Source: Dendrobium chrysotoxum (taxonomy: Eukaryota > Streptophyta > Magnoliopsida > Asparagales > Orchidaceae). Taken from it: DNA of 64,000 nucleotides. The DNA lies in assembly GCA_019925795.1 (NCBI GenBank), contig CM034300.1, positions 74,875,021 to 74,939,020 of the forward strand, given 5' to 3'. Each line of letters opens with the position of its first letter. The stretch's first letter is position 1. The notes under the pieces were generated by a model. The model made no database searches. It saw only the letters and a list, made by a program, of their open reading frames with translations, and was not told the origin of the DNA. The position numbers and the translations under genes are program-made. Of this stretch, positions 25,001-37,000 are shown piece by piece.

Positions 25001-28000
25001 AAAAGCAGGTGGAATGCAACAAATGGAAGTTTCTACGAACTCATGTAGGAAACCCGCTACATACTTATTATGTTGTTTACAAGAAGAATGCAAAGGAATT
25101 ATAGTAGATAGCGACATCTATACCCCAAGCAGGAGATTCGTTAGTGTACTACAATCTACCTGCGTAAATCATGCAAGTAGTGCACGACAATCTGCCTGTA
25201 CAAAGCAGCAAACAACTCTGTGCACAAGCTGCTGCATAACGCCACCGGATCTGCAACCTTCGTACAAGCAGACAGAAGGCGTCCACAAGCTTCAACTCTA
25301 CGCCACCGAATCTGCAACCTTCGTACAAGCAGACAGAAGGTGTCCACAAGCTTCAACTCTACGCCACCGGATCTGCAACATCCGTATAAGCAGACAGAAG
25401 GCATTTACAAAAATCCTAAAAGTACCCTCGCACATGTGCACCTTAATTTGTATACACATAGGAACACAAAAGGGGTAAATACAGTCACAACCCGCATGGG
25501 TCCCGACGAGCGTGTTATTGGTACACACGTGACGTCTAGGGATGCTACGTGGGTCAATAAGTGAATTCCAGTTCGAGCCCGATCCTCCTATACGGGTAGA
25601 TAGGAGTCGACACGGCTCGAATCATTAAATAAATATGCGGTCGCGAGATCGACTGGGATATTTATTTTATACGTTCATATTAGGCCTTCAATGCCTATAA
25701 TCAAGAGAATTCACTTACAAAAGCGCAAAGCCTACGAAATCTGATCCCCTGTCGGCAGCTTCACAGAGTGGATAAGGTTCAATCCATAAATGTGAATGAC
25801 CCCAAATACCCCGATGATGGCCGTGTTGAATGCAAATCTCAACCAGAGGGGTCCACACAGATCATTTCAAATACCATTCAAATACTCAAAATTTCCTGAA
25901 AATCCAAATCTCCAAAAATCCAAAAAAACTCCGAAAATATTTAAAATTGAAATCAATCATCAATCATTTAAAGCAAAACTCATCCACCCTCTGCAACAGT
26001 TTGCCGAGGTGGACAAATCTGAAAATACTTCAGCTCACAAAGAGCTAATGCTTGGTCGAAAATATCACTAGGATCCATTCTCAAACAATCTCCTACCAGT
26101 AAGGACGTGGTACGATTCCTCTAACCGACAGTTTCGCCGCCAAATGGCACTGCAGGATAAACGGTTATGACTCGGGGCCCTCTGAATCAGATGGTCGCCG
26201 CCAAATGGCACCATTATATTATGGTTATGGCCAGAGCCCGTATGCTCCCCAATGACATCAAATCCTTGAGATATGAATCAATAGAATATGATCGATAGGG
26301 CACAAAGCCCTCTGTTAGCTAAGGCGGATTCAAATTTGTCCCCTTAGGCAAATATTCAACCCAGGTCTACAAGGTACCCTTGGACGAAGCAACCCATGGC
26401 TGTTGACAAGGATCCTTCTGTCGGATTGGGTCGACTACCTCCTCTGACTAAGTAGACCAGGGACCATGATGGCCCGGGACGACGGAACCATGGGATCTTG
26501 ATCGGGTCTATCATCCATTCCCCCACTATTCGCTTTACGTGCAAGGTGGTGAAAATTTCTGTTTTAAATATCAAAATCTTCAAATTCCCAAAACATTATG
26601 CCCATGCTGCTACTATATGCCAGACATACGTATCCTCTACGTATCTGATTGACGACTAGCCTTAATCGAAAGTTCTCTCTCATTACCGGGAGGGGTAATT
26701 AACTATAGGGGCTTGCGCCTATAGGAAACTAGAACTCAGATCATAAAGTCCTCGCAAAATGAGGGCGAAATCTCTGGGTAGTGTCTTATCTACAAACCCA
26801 TCTGCCTTCCAAAATTTACCCCGGACCTTAATTCGTTAAAACTCCCCCGAAGAAAAAAGCAACAGCGGGCGGAGGCCGGGGCCGAATTTTTGAAGCCCAC
26901 AGCCACCACGTGTGTTTAGCAAAACTAGTGATTTTTAAGCTGGCAAACGTTCAGGCTAGATTTTGCAATTCTTGTTATGACTTCAAAATCTTGCAAGTTG
27001 CAAGGGGTTTGCTTTCTGATTAATTCAGTTATGGCAATATATATTATTAACCATCAGAGGCATCAAGGTGATCGAGGAGTGATTTGAACCCATTTGGCAC
27101 ACCGAGTGAGGTGCAAAAATTTGGTGCTTATGTGACTATACGCACCTTTGAGTGCAGGATCTTCTGGGAAAAGAAAAATTTCAATGATTTGAAAATTCTT
27201 CAAAGCAATATTAGCCTCTTTATTGCCTCTTTATTGACAGAGTAGTAGTATTATTTAAGAAAATTCACTGGTATTTTTTAATATATAATTGATAATTTCT
27301 TACATACGCTGAAATATGAACTATTTGACATAGGACATACAGCTCTCCCCCTTGTTTCCCTCTGCTAGGGTTTTTTCCTTGGTCCGTGCCGGGGTTCCTC
27401 TTGCCCCGCTGGGGCCTCCGCGCCGGCGTAGATTTTCAGGGAAGTCCTCTCTTCTCCTTGTTTTCTATTTGTTTTGGTGATTTCTCGCTTTGGTTTCGGT
27501 CTTCCAAACGCCGTTATGGCGTCGAATAGGTTGCGCAACCTTGGTTTTTTAGCGGGTTCGTCTCACTCGCACTCGTTTTTGGAGGCGCTTGCTGGCTCTT
27601 CTTCGGTTTCCTCTTTTCCGGATTTGCAGACCTCTACTTTCTATGGTTTGCCCTCTCTTTGGATTTCCGACCAGGAAATCAATAAGTTAGCTATCCCTTT
27701 TCAATTTTCCTTAGTTGGATTCTTCCCTTCTAAGCGGCCTTCTCTTGATTCAATTCGCAAGTTTTTCTTTAACCTAAAGCTAAACGGTGAGGTTTTAGTC
27801 ACCTTGCTTGACCCATCGCATATTCTGATCAAATTAGCAAATGATCTTCACTATTGTAGGGTATTTTGTCATAGATCCTATCTTGTTTTCAACTACTATA
27901 TGAAACTAACGAAATGGTCTCCCAGCTTGGATGTTGGTGTTGAGTCGCCTGTCATCCCGATTTGGGTCTCTTTTCCGCAATTATGTCCTTATCTTTACAC

Positions 28001-31000
28001 CCCTCGTATACTTCATGGGTTGGGAGCTATTTTTGGGAAACCCCTGAAAATAGATGCGGCTACTTCTGCGGGATCCCGGCCTTCCATCGCTCATGTTTTA
28101 GTGGAGCTTGATATAACTAAATCCTATCCAAATCAGGTTTGGTTAGGTTCTGAAAGTTTAGGGTATGTGCAGGAGGATGTTTTGGATGAATTCCCCCCTT
28201 TTGTGCGTCTTGTAAGTGTATTGAGCATGTGGCTGGGAAATGCCGTCCTCCTCTGTCTACTGATTTGCCTAATGCAGCCTCTAAACTGGCTTTGAATGTA
28301 ATTCCCTCATCTGTTGAGACTGTTGTTGCTCTTATCGTGTTGGAGAATGCTGTGCAGGTTTCGGGTTTTGATGTTGGTAATTTAGAGGAAACTGCTCTTA
28401 TCAACTCTAGTCATAATGTTGTTGTTCTGTCTCCTGTTGTTTTACCGTCTGTTGCTCCACCTGTTGATGACCTGGAGAATCAGGTGCCTGTTTCTCCCGT
28501 TTCTTTGCCTGTTAATTCTTTGGGTGATGTGGTTATTGTTGATGCTGAAGTTGGCGTTGTTTCTACTCCGTCTGGCCCAGTACATTCCCCTGCTATCCCT
28601 ATTTCTATTGTGGCGAATTGTTCGGGTGGCTCACCGGCTTGTGATGTTGTATTGGGTGGGGGTCCGCTGTCTATGGCTCCTGGCAATGCGGTTTTATTAT
28701 ATTCTCATTGTGGTGTTAATTCTAAAGCTAGTCCTTTGCTTAATGTTAGTGTGGAGTCTTCGGATGCTAACTTGATCTCTTCAGCTGATGGTGGTGATGT
28801 TAACTCAGGAGGGGTTGGTGTAGATCCTTTGGTGGAAGTGCCTATTTCGGTTATTTCAAATGCTAATTTACATGCCCATCTTGCTAGGAACAATGTTCGG
28901 TGGCAATGTGATTGGCTTCAGAATGATTTGCCTTCTGAAGGGGAGGATACTTTTGATAGTGGTTTGGAAACAAGCTTGCTGAATACTGTTGTTAGAAATC
29001 GTAAACGGAAGTCGAAAAAGAAATGATTTCTAGTGCCCTTTTTGCGGTCTGTGGTTTTTGGCTACTATCAGTTCTTGGTTGCCTTCGTTGGTTTGGATCT
29101 GGACGATGAGGAAGCAGTTATTCTGCATGCACCTGTGATGGCTAGGGTTGGGCAACCGTGGTGGTCTGCTGATTGCTACTTGTGTTTGGTTTCTTGACTA
29201 ATTTTGGATCCTCACTGGATGGCCCTCCCTAGCAACCGGGTGTCGGTCTGAGTCCGTGTCAATCCGTTTCTGATTTTGGTCTTTCGTTGATTGTATCTCT
29301 CTTGATGTGGCCCGGTCGTGGTCTTGTGGTGTATCATTCATTTTATTAATATCATTTTCCTTTTGTTAAAAAAAATGATAATTTCTTACAGAATTTATAG
29401 CAGTTTATTACTGATCTTTTAGTTACAAACTTACAATTAATATCGAGACATCTGATGCATATAAACACTGGATTTACCATCTTATGTACAAACACCTGAT
29501 CACTTATCCCTATAAAACTTTGGAATGGGTACAATTTGAAGAACAGTAGCGAAATGATTGACGTTTTTTGACATGGGCTGTTTGGTAGCAGAATTTGAGC
29601 AGGATTTAAGAGGAGTTTAACCTAAATCCTGCCAAACAACAAAAATGACAACCTTAAAACCAATCTATGGAATCTTAAATCCTGTTTCTCTCCTATTCAC
29701 CTTAATTCTCAAATTTAGTAAGTCAGAGTATTTGATGGATTTAATTTAAATGCACTAGTCTTTTTTGGGCTCTTTTACTTCACTCCCCTTTACATATCGC
29801 TAGTCCCGTCGATGCCTTCTCCAATGAGCTACTATTTTGATTCTTCTTTATTGTTGAGAGATTCAAGAACTTGAGGGACAAGGGTTTCCATGTGTTTAAC
29901 TTCAATATATTATTATTATTTTTTTAAATTTGATAATTTTTTAAATTAAAAATATTAGTTTGTATTAATTAAATAAAATATATTAATTAAGTTAAATTAA
30001 TTTTGATAATTAATACTAATAACTAAAAAGATATTAATTAAAACAAATTAACATTATTTATTATTTAAGTTGATTAAATAGAAATTTTTTATGTTTAATT
30101 AGTTTTATTAAGTATTAATTAGTGATTAATTAAGATATTAATGTATGTTGTTTATAATTTAATTAGCATACTTAACATTGAAAAAATATTAATCAAAGAA
30201 ATGAGAGTTAAATACATTAATAAAAACTAAATTATTTTTAATAAATAATATTAGTTAATTAAAAATATATTAACTTAAGTAAATTGGTATAATTATTGAT
30301 TTAATTTGTCTAAATATAAGTTAGTATTTAATTAATTTAATAAAGGACTAATTAATGATTAATTAAAATATTTAATTAATTTAATTATAATTTAGTTAGT
30401 CTAATTAAGATTGATACAAGCTGAATAAATATTATAAGACATCCCAATCAAATAAATTCTCAAATTCTGAAATAAGTAGCCAAATAGTTTAGTTGTATTT
30501 AACATGATTTATCATCTATCATAATAGTTTTCAGGATTTAACTCGCACAAGATTGATTAAATCCGCATTTGATGGATTTACTAATTCCTACTTGAGTTAT
30601 ATCCTACTTGCAACCAAACAGCCCCATAGTGTGGCTTCACAAAATTTTGTAGGTTTTGGCATGTATTATCTCTTAAAAAAAAAAAAAAAAAAATTAATGT
30701 GAATCTCTTGGTAAAGTTTTTATCATCATGATAATTGATTTTTAAATTGCTTGATTTTCCATGATGTTTGCTAACTGTTTGTATGATATGGTTTCCTGCT
30801 TGCTGAAATCATAGGAAAATGGAGTTACGTTTCTTGCCTAATATTCTATTGATAAAATATGGCAGAACTATGCTTTGTCACCATCTGCCTTTTTACTCCA
30901 TGTTTCGATGCTAACCACGGACATGGGTTTGTTTGCTGGGTTTAGCTTGGCTGTTCTAAGCCTAGATTTTTTATTCAGCTTGGAGTATCTAGGTCACTTG

Positions 31001-34000
31001 TGAAATGTTAGCAGCCTGGCAATAATCCCGTTTGAAAATCAAATTATTAAGTATAACATTGGATGGAAATCGGAGAGTTTCCCACCTTATTGTGAACTGC
31101 TGTTGTGCATACTGCTAATTTTAATAATATTAAAAATAATGAATGATTTAGATTTTGCATTTGAAGGTGATAATATCGATTTTTAATTTGAAGGAGTTCT
31201 CCTCTTATGAAGAGGGACCTAGATGTGTATGTGTGGTGTGGGTGAGTAGTTGGAGTGGTGAGTTATGTGTGTGTGAACAAGGATTCAGAGAAATGCCTCA
31301 AATAATTGGGATATAGCAGCTGTTTTTGTCGTAAACGGGCATACAATTTCATATCCACTTCACATAAGTTTCATTTGGTAAGTTTTCCAAGTGGGGTATG
31401 TAGTTTTGGGATTCAATTTTTTTTTTTATCATGCTGATGGGTAAAATTTATGTCTGTTCCATCTTTTGTTGGATGTCTAGTTCTCATTATTTTCGTTGAA
31501 CACTATCAAATGGAATACGGCATATAGTAACATCATGTTAATATTTTATTGTCTTATGCTTTTACTATTTTTTGTTCCTCTTAAATCTAAAATGTGACGA
31601 CTCCTTTTCTTTCTAGTTATTTTAGATTATATTTGTTTCCTTCCCTGATATGCAACTTGTGCTCTAATTGTAATTAGACTTACGTTAATTGAATGGAGTC
31701 TGCAAATATGAATCATCAATATATAAGCCTTGTTATAAATGTCCATGTACAGGTGGATGTAAAACGAAGTGTAGAAGATGGCGAGAAACGATTTAATCAA
31801 CTTTCTATTGAGGAAAGGGGTAAATTTGATGAGGAGACACTTGTAAATGTGAACAATATTAAGAGGCAAAGAACAACAAGCTATAGTTCCAAGACTTTTA
31901 GTAATGAGTACATTGTGGTAAGTCAAATTCTTTTGATTTCTTCTACAAGAAGTGGGGCAGAAATTGCAGGGACGCTTTTTTTTTTTTTCTAATTAATTCA
32001 TTGTTGCTGATTAGCTCCATGCCTGTTGATCCGTGTAAATATGAACTTTGGTGTTTATTGAAATATTTGCAAGTTATTAGAAGAAACTATCCTATAGATG
32101 AGTTCTACAAAATTTCCTCAACTTGAGACACTTTTGAACATGAATTAAATATTTACAAGTGTCTCTTTTATCTTGCATCACTTTGCTGACTAAAACTAAA
32201 ATTTTATTGAATTAGAAATTAAAATAAGAAAGTCTGTGACAGAAAAAATGTATCAAACTCTCTAATGTAGGCATTATTGTATTTAGGTTTTTCTAATGCA
32301 AATGTAGGCTGAGATGACACAATTTAAGGCACACAAATTAGATTTATTTATTATGATTTTTTTAATTGAAACAACTGATCATTTCCTTTAAATTAAAATC
32401 ATAAATATGTAAAATTCACGCACATAATAATTTAATAGTTGGTTAATAGAAATCTCGTATAAAAAATTTGGATCCTAAAAGAATCATACATTGATAAAAA
32501 ACTCTCACCAACCGCAACTAAAATAATTAAATTATAATAATTTTAAATTAATCAATCACACAAGTAAACTAATCACTAAATTAGAGAATGAAAGTAGATC
32601 TAAGCAAAAAATATCACCAAATAGTAATTTAGCCCTAACTCCAATATAAGGCGATAACATCTCTTAGAAAATCTTTTGTCCAATTATATCAATCTAGAAA
32701 GAAACACATCCAACTTCCACTTATGCAAAAGAGAAATAAGATGTAATTAAAGTAGGATATCAACAACAAAAACAACATCAAGCTTTTATCTCACTGTGGG
32801 GTTGGCTACATGAATCCTTTTTCTCCATTGTGTCTCGTTAAGGGACAAATTCTCATTTAAATCTAATAAAAAAAGATCATTTCTAATATTTTTTAGCCAA
32901 GTCTTTTTAGGTCTACCTCTATCTTTCTAATCAAAGTATAGTATCAATAAAATTATTTTCTTACGTGCCTCAAAACAACCTTATTTATAATAAAAAAACC
33001 CCTTAATTTATAATATTAGAAGCTATGATCAATAGACTTATCCTTAAGTTTTTGAAGGCTGCAAAAGTAATCATCAAAATTTTAATCCATGCGATTCAGT
33101 ATAAATCCTATAACAAAGAATTACGAGGAAGGCGCAAACTAGCTACTATATCCAAAATTCCTTACATAAGGTCATGGTTAACAATATATTCGAAAATCAT
33201 GCCTGGAATAGGAGTCACAAATTACGTCAAGAGCATAAGCCATGAGCTAATAAGGAATGAATTTTAAATCACATGCAAATAAGGAACCAAGTTAAAACCA
33301 GCAGGCGTGTAAAACAAAGAATTGAATTAAGTCAAAATTAACACAATGACTAAATTGTATGCAAACTCAATTATAGGCATTATTACAACTAGATGTATTT
33401 GTCATAATCAAACATCATAACAAGTCACTCAAAACTCTCATTAACTACTTCAATTTGCCTAATAATTTATTTGTGATAAGCAGTTAAAATTTTTAATTGA
33501 GTTTTTCATTTCTAAAACCAACGCATGAATAACATGCCTAGACACAATAGTTTTGTGTAAACGATGCAATTTAACACCACTTCATTGAAATATAATTTGG
33601 TTGTGTACATGTTAGGCTAGCCCAAGGGCCAGTTGAACCGGTCCATCCTAGACCGATTCAGGTGTACAAATGGCGGGCCAAAAAGAGGGGGGTGGAACCA
33701 GGGGGAGAGAGAGAGAGAGAGAGAGGGCGGATGATGGGATGGGGCCCACACACTAATTAAGTTTTGTTTGGAGGGAAAATTCAAATTAGGGGCTGTTTAG
33801 GGATTAAGTCCTTTTGCTTTAATTAGTCTCTTATTGCTAGGGTTAGGGTTATCTTAAATTTGGAATTCTGAATTTGGGATCTTGTGTTTGGTTTTGGACT
33901 CTAGGCTTTGGCTAGAGATTTGGAGAGTGGAATCTTCCTCTCGCATTGAAGTTGTTTTTCCTTGTGATTTCTCTCCAAAATCTGTGTAACTGCTGTGTTA

Positions 34001-37000
34001 TTATTGATTTTCTCTGAAATTCTGCATTATTTTCCATTATTTTGTGTTGCTACCTATCAAATTGGTATCAGAGCATGTCGATCTAAGGGGAACCAATGGC
34101 CGGAAGGAAAGTGAAAGTTTTGGAGGAAGAATTAGGTAAACTAAAATCAGATTTTGAAGAGAAAAATTTTTTATTTTCAGAATCAGTTTGCATCCGTCCA
34201 TGAAAAGATGGATGGAAGGTTCGCTATCGTGGAGGACATGTTGAAGAAGCTACTTGAAGACAAACCTAATCCGGTGACATTGGAAGCGAAGGAAACCACC
34301 GGCGGCCATTAGAGAGGTGGAAACCCGGACCCGTTTAGGGGAAAAGAAAATCAAGAAGTGGAGATTCTGGAGGGGGGAGATGGAATGCCTCCACTAAAGC
34401 CACTCTCTAGGGAGGAGATAAGTAGCGGGTACGAACGGAGGGGTGCTGATTTTGCAAGAAGAGGTACGGAATATGAACGCTGGGGTGCTGATTTTGAAAG
34501 AAGGAGAGCAGATTTTGAAGAGGGTTTTGGGTTTGAGCGCTGAAGGGAAGAGCATGACACTTGGGGAGAACATCCTTTGCGAGGAATGGGTGGCTATGGA
34601 AGATTCTGGGGAAATGGAGGTGACCCGAGAGTAAGGAAGTTGAAGATGCCTATCTTCGAGGGTGATGACGCTCATGGGTTGATATATAAGGTAGAAAGGT
34701 ACTTTGCAGTCAATGGGTTGACAGAGGAGGAGAAATTGACAGCGGCAGGACTTTGTTTGGAGGGGAAAGCATTGGCTTGGTATCAGTGGAGAAACATGAG
34801 GCGACCCATTCGAAACGGAAGGGAGTTCAAGGATTATTTACTAGTACGTTTTCGAACCAGTAGGGGAGGAGACTTTTATGAGCAGTTCTTCGCCTTAACA
34901 TAGGAGGGGATCGTGACAGAATACCGTGACACGTTCGAGTACCTTGCCAGCAGGCTAGACCGACTTTCGAAGATAGTGCTAAAGGGAAACTTCATGAAGA
35001 GGCTTAAATCAGAGATCCGAACAGCAGTTAGAATGATGAGGCCACGTGACTTAGGGGAGGCCATGGAGCTAGCACAGTTGGTGGAGGACTAGAAGTATCT
35101 GGAGATGGGGACTAGAGGAAGCAATTCAGGGGGGTTCATACTGGATGACCTCACCTTCTTAGCTCCCAAGGGACTTGCACCAGGGAGTCTGAGAGCAGTT
35201 TCAAAGGAGAAGATTGGAGGAGGATTTGGAGGAAATTTCAATCTCACTGAGAAGGAGTTGCAGGAGAAGAGGGTAAGGGGGTTGTGCTTCATATGCGACG
35301 AAAAGTATATGCTGGGGCATAGGTGTAAGGACCGAACTCTTCAGGTTCTCACCGTCTGTGAAAACGAGGAAGCTGAAGAGGGAGGTGAGAGTGGGCCCGT
35401 GGTGGAGGAAGAGAATAAACTGCATCTGGATATGGCGGAAGTCTCTCTAAACTCAGTGGTGGGATTCACCCCGAATCACACCATGAAAGTGAAGGGAGAG
35501 ATAGCTGATAGAGAGGTGGTGGTGCTGATCGACAGTGGGGAAACCCATAATTTTATCTCCAATCAGATTGTAGATATGTTGGGGGTGAAATTAGTGGATA
35601 TTGGGGGCTATGGGGTGATGATGGGCATGAGGAAAGTGGAGATGGGTAGAGGAGTATGTAGGGGAGTAGTGTTGACTATACAGGGGATTCAGGCGAGGGA
35701 GGATTTCCTTCCATTGGAGTTGGGAAGCACTGACGTCATCCTGGGGATGAAGTGGTTGCAGACCTTGGGAGATACCAAGGTCAATTGGGGAGCACTGAGG
35801 ATGGAAATGGAGGTGGAGGGAAGGAGGATGGTGATCCAGGGGGATGTAGGATTATTTAGAGCCATGGTGTCCCTCAAGACCATGGTCAGGACCATACAGG
35901 AGGTAGGGGGAGGATTCTGGTGGAACTCCAGAGCTTAGAAGGGATGACATTGGAGGCAGAGGTAGACATCCCCTTGTCAGTATAACCGCTCATTCATCAA
36001 TTCAAGGGGGTTTTTCAACCACCCCAAGGCTTACCACCACATAGAGAGCTGGAGCACGCCTTTACGTTGAAGGAGGGAGTGTCACCGATCAATGTTCGGC
36101 CATACTGCTACCCTCAGATTCAAAAGGATGAGATAGAGAAGCTGATCTGTGAGATGTTGGAGGCGGGGATCATCAGGCCGAGTGTGAGTCCTTTCTCTAC
36201 TCTAGTCTTACTGGTCAAGAAAAAGTATGGGAGCTGGAGGTTTTGTGTAGATTACAGGGCCTTGAATAAGGAGACTGTGCAGTATAAGTTTCCTATCCCT
36301 CTGATTGATAAGCTATTGGATGAGTTGTATGGAGCAGTAGTGTTTTCCAAGTTGGACTTGAAGTCAGGCTATTATCAAATCAGAATGAAAGAGGAAGATG
36401 TTCAGAAGGAGGCTTTCAGGACACACAAGGAGCACTACGAGTTTTTGGTGATGCTGTTTGGGCTTACTAATGCCCCTGCTACTTTTCAGTCCTTGATGAA
36501 CAGGGTGTTTCGGCCGTACCTTCCGAAGTTTGTCTTAGTTTTTTTTGATGACACACTGGTGTACAATAGGACCGAAGGGGAGCATTTGGAACATTTGAGG
36601 GTCGTTTTTGAAGTTCTACAGGAGCATAATATTCAAGATGCCTTACAATCCTGATTCCATGTCAAATCAAATTACAGTAATAAGGCACTTGTGAATATAT
36701 CCATTCATTAGCACAATTGCAGTTACAGAAATGTTATATAATTTGGCAGTTATAATTTATGCTGAAAAAAACGGAAAAACTAAATCCATTGAAACAAACG
36801 TATAGATGCTTCGTTTCACATTAAATTAATCGCAAATTAGCACATCATAAAAAAACTGTCAACTCATCATCTTCAATGGATTTAGATGAAAATGATGAAC
36901 AAAAATGATAATGAACAGTACAAAATTAACAAATGACTGAATCACTATTCACATTAAAGTTTTGAAAATCATATATATAATTCTGAATTTCTCAAAAAAG

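Larger units (their letters stand above)
21559..26901 (-). mobile_element. giant solo LTR, 5.3 kb, minus orientation
   Basis: On the minus strand it begins TGTGGGCTTC (26901 downward) and ends GAGGTCAACA (21559). It is flanked by a perfect 5-bp duplication, GCCAC, at 21554-21558 and 26902-26906. The 5,343-bp body is homologous in inverse orientation to 11520-16930. Shared blocks include the terminal GGGCTYCAAAAATTCG, the 'ataatggtgccatttgg' block (25750-26240), the 'atgaaggcctaa' block near 25690, and the hairpin cluster. It keeps a ~700-bp segment near the 5' end that the plus copy lacks (26240-26700). No coding domain or second LTR is visible, so it is read as a solo LTR. Confidence 0.87.

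Noticed and set aside
25241..25402. Tandem repeats as a CRISPR-like array
   Set aside because: Only three units, with no unique spacers, in a plant LTR; CRISPR arrays are not expected in nuclear plant DNA.
25014..25564. Open frames of 114-154 codons on both strands near 25 kb
   Set aside because: They reflect 61-bp tandem repeats (not a multiple of three), so each repeat is read in a different frame; not a real protein.
11520..26901. One huge terminal-inverted-repeat DNA transposon with 5-kb ends
   Set aside because: The interval contains a genuine host exon (20740-20795) and gypsy sequence, and each 5-kb unit has its own pair of 5-bp target duplications and TG...CA ends, so they are two separate insertions.
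21537..26901. Left end of the minus solo LTR at TGTCTCTCG (21537)
   Set aside because: That end gives flanks that do not match (TAGGG versus GTGGC), while TGTTGACC at 21559 gives an exact GCCAC duplication.
27474..27515. Upstream start of the L1 ORF1 at 27474
   Set aside because: That codon is TTG. The first in-frame ATG is at 27516 and fits the start of related ORF1 proteins.
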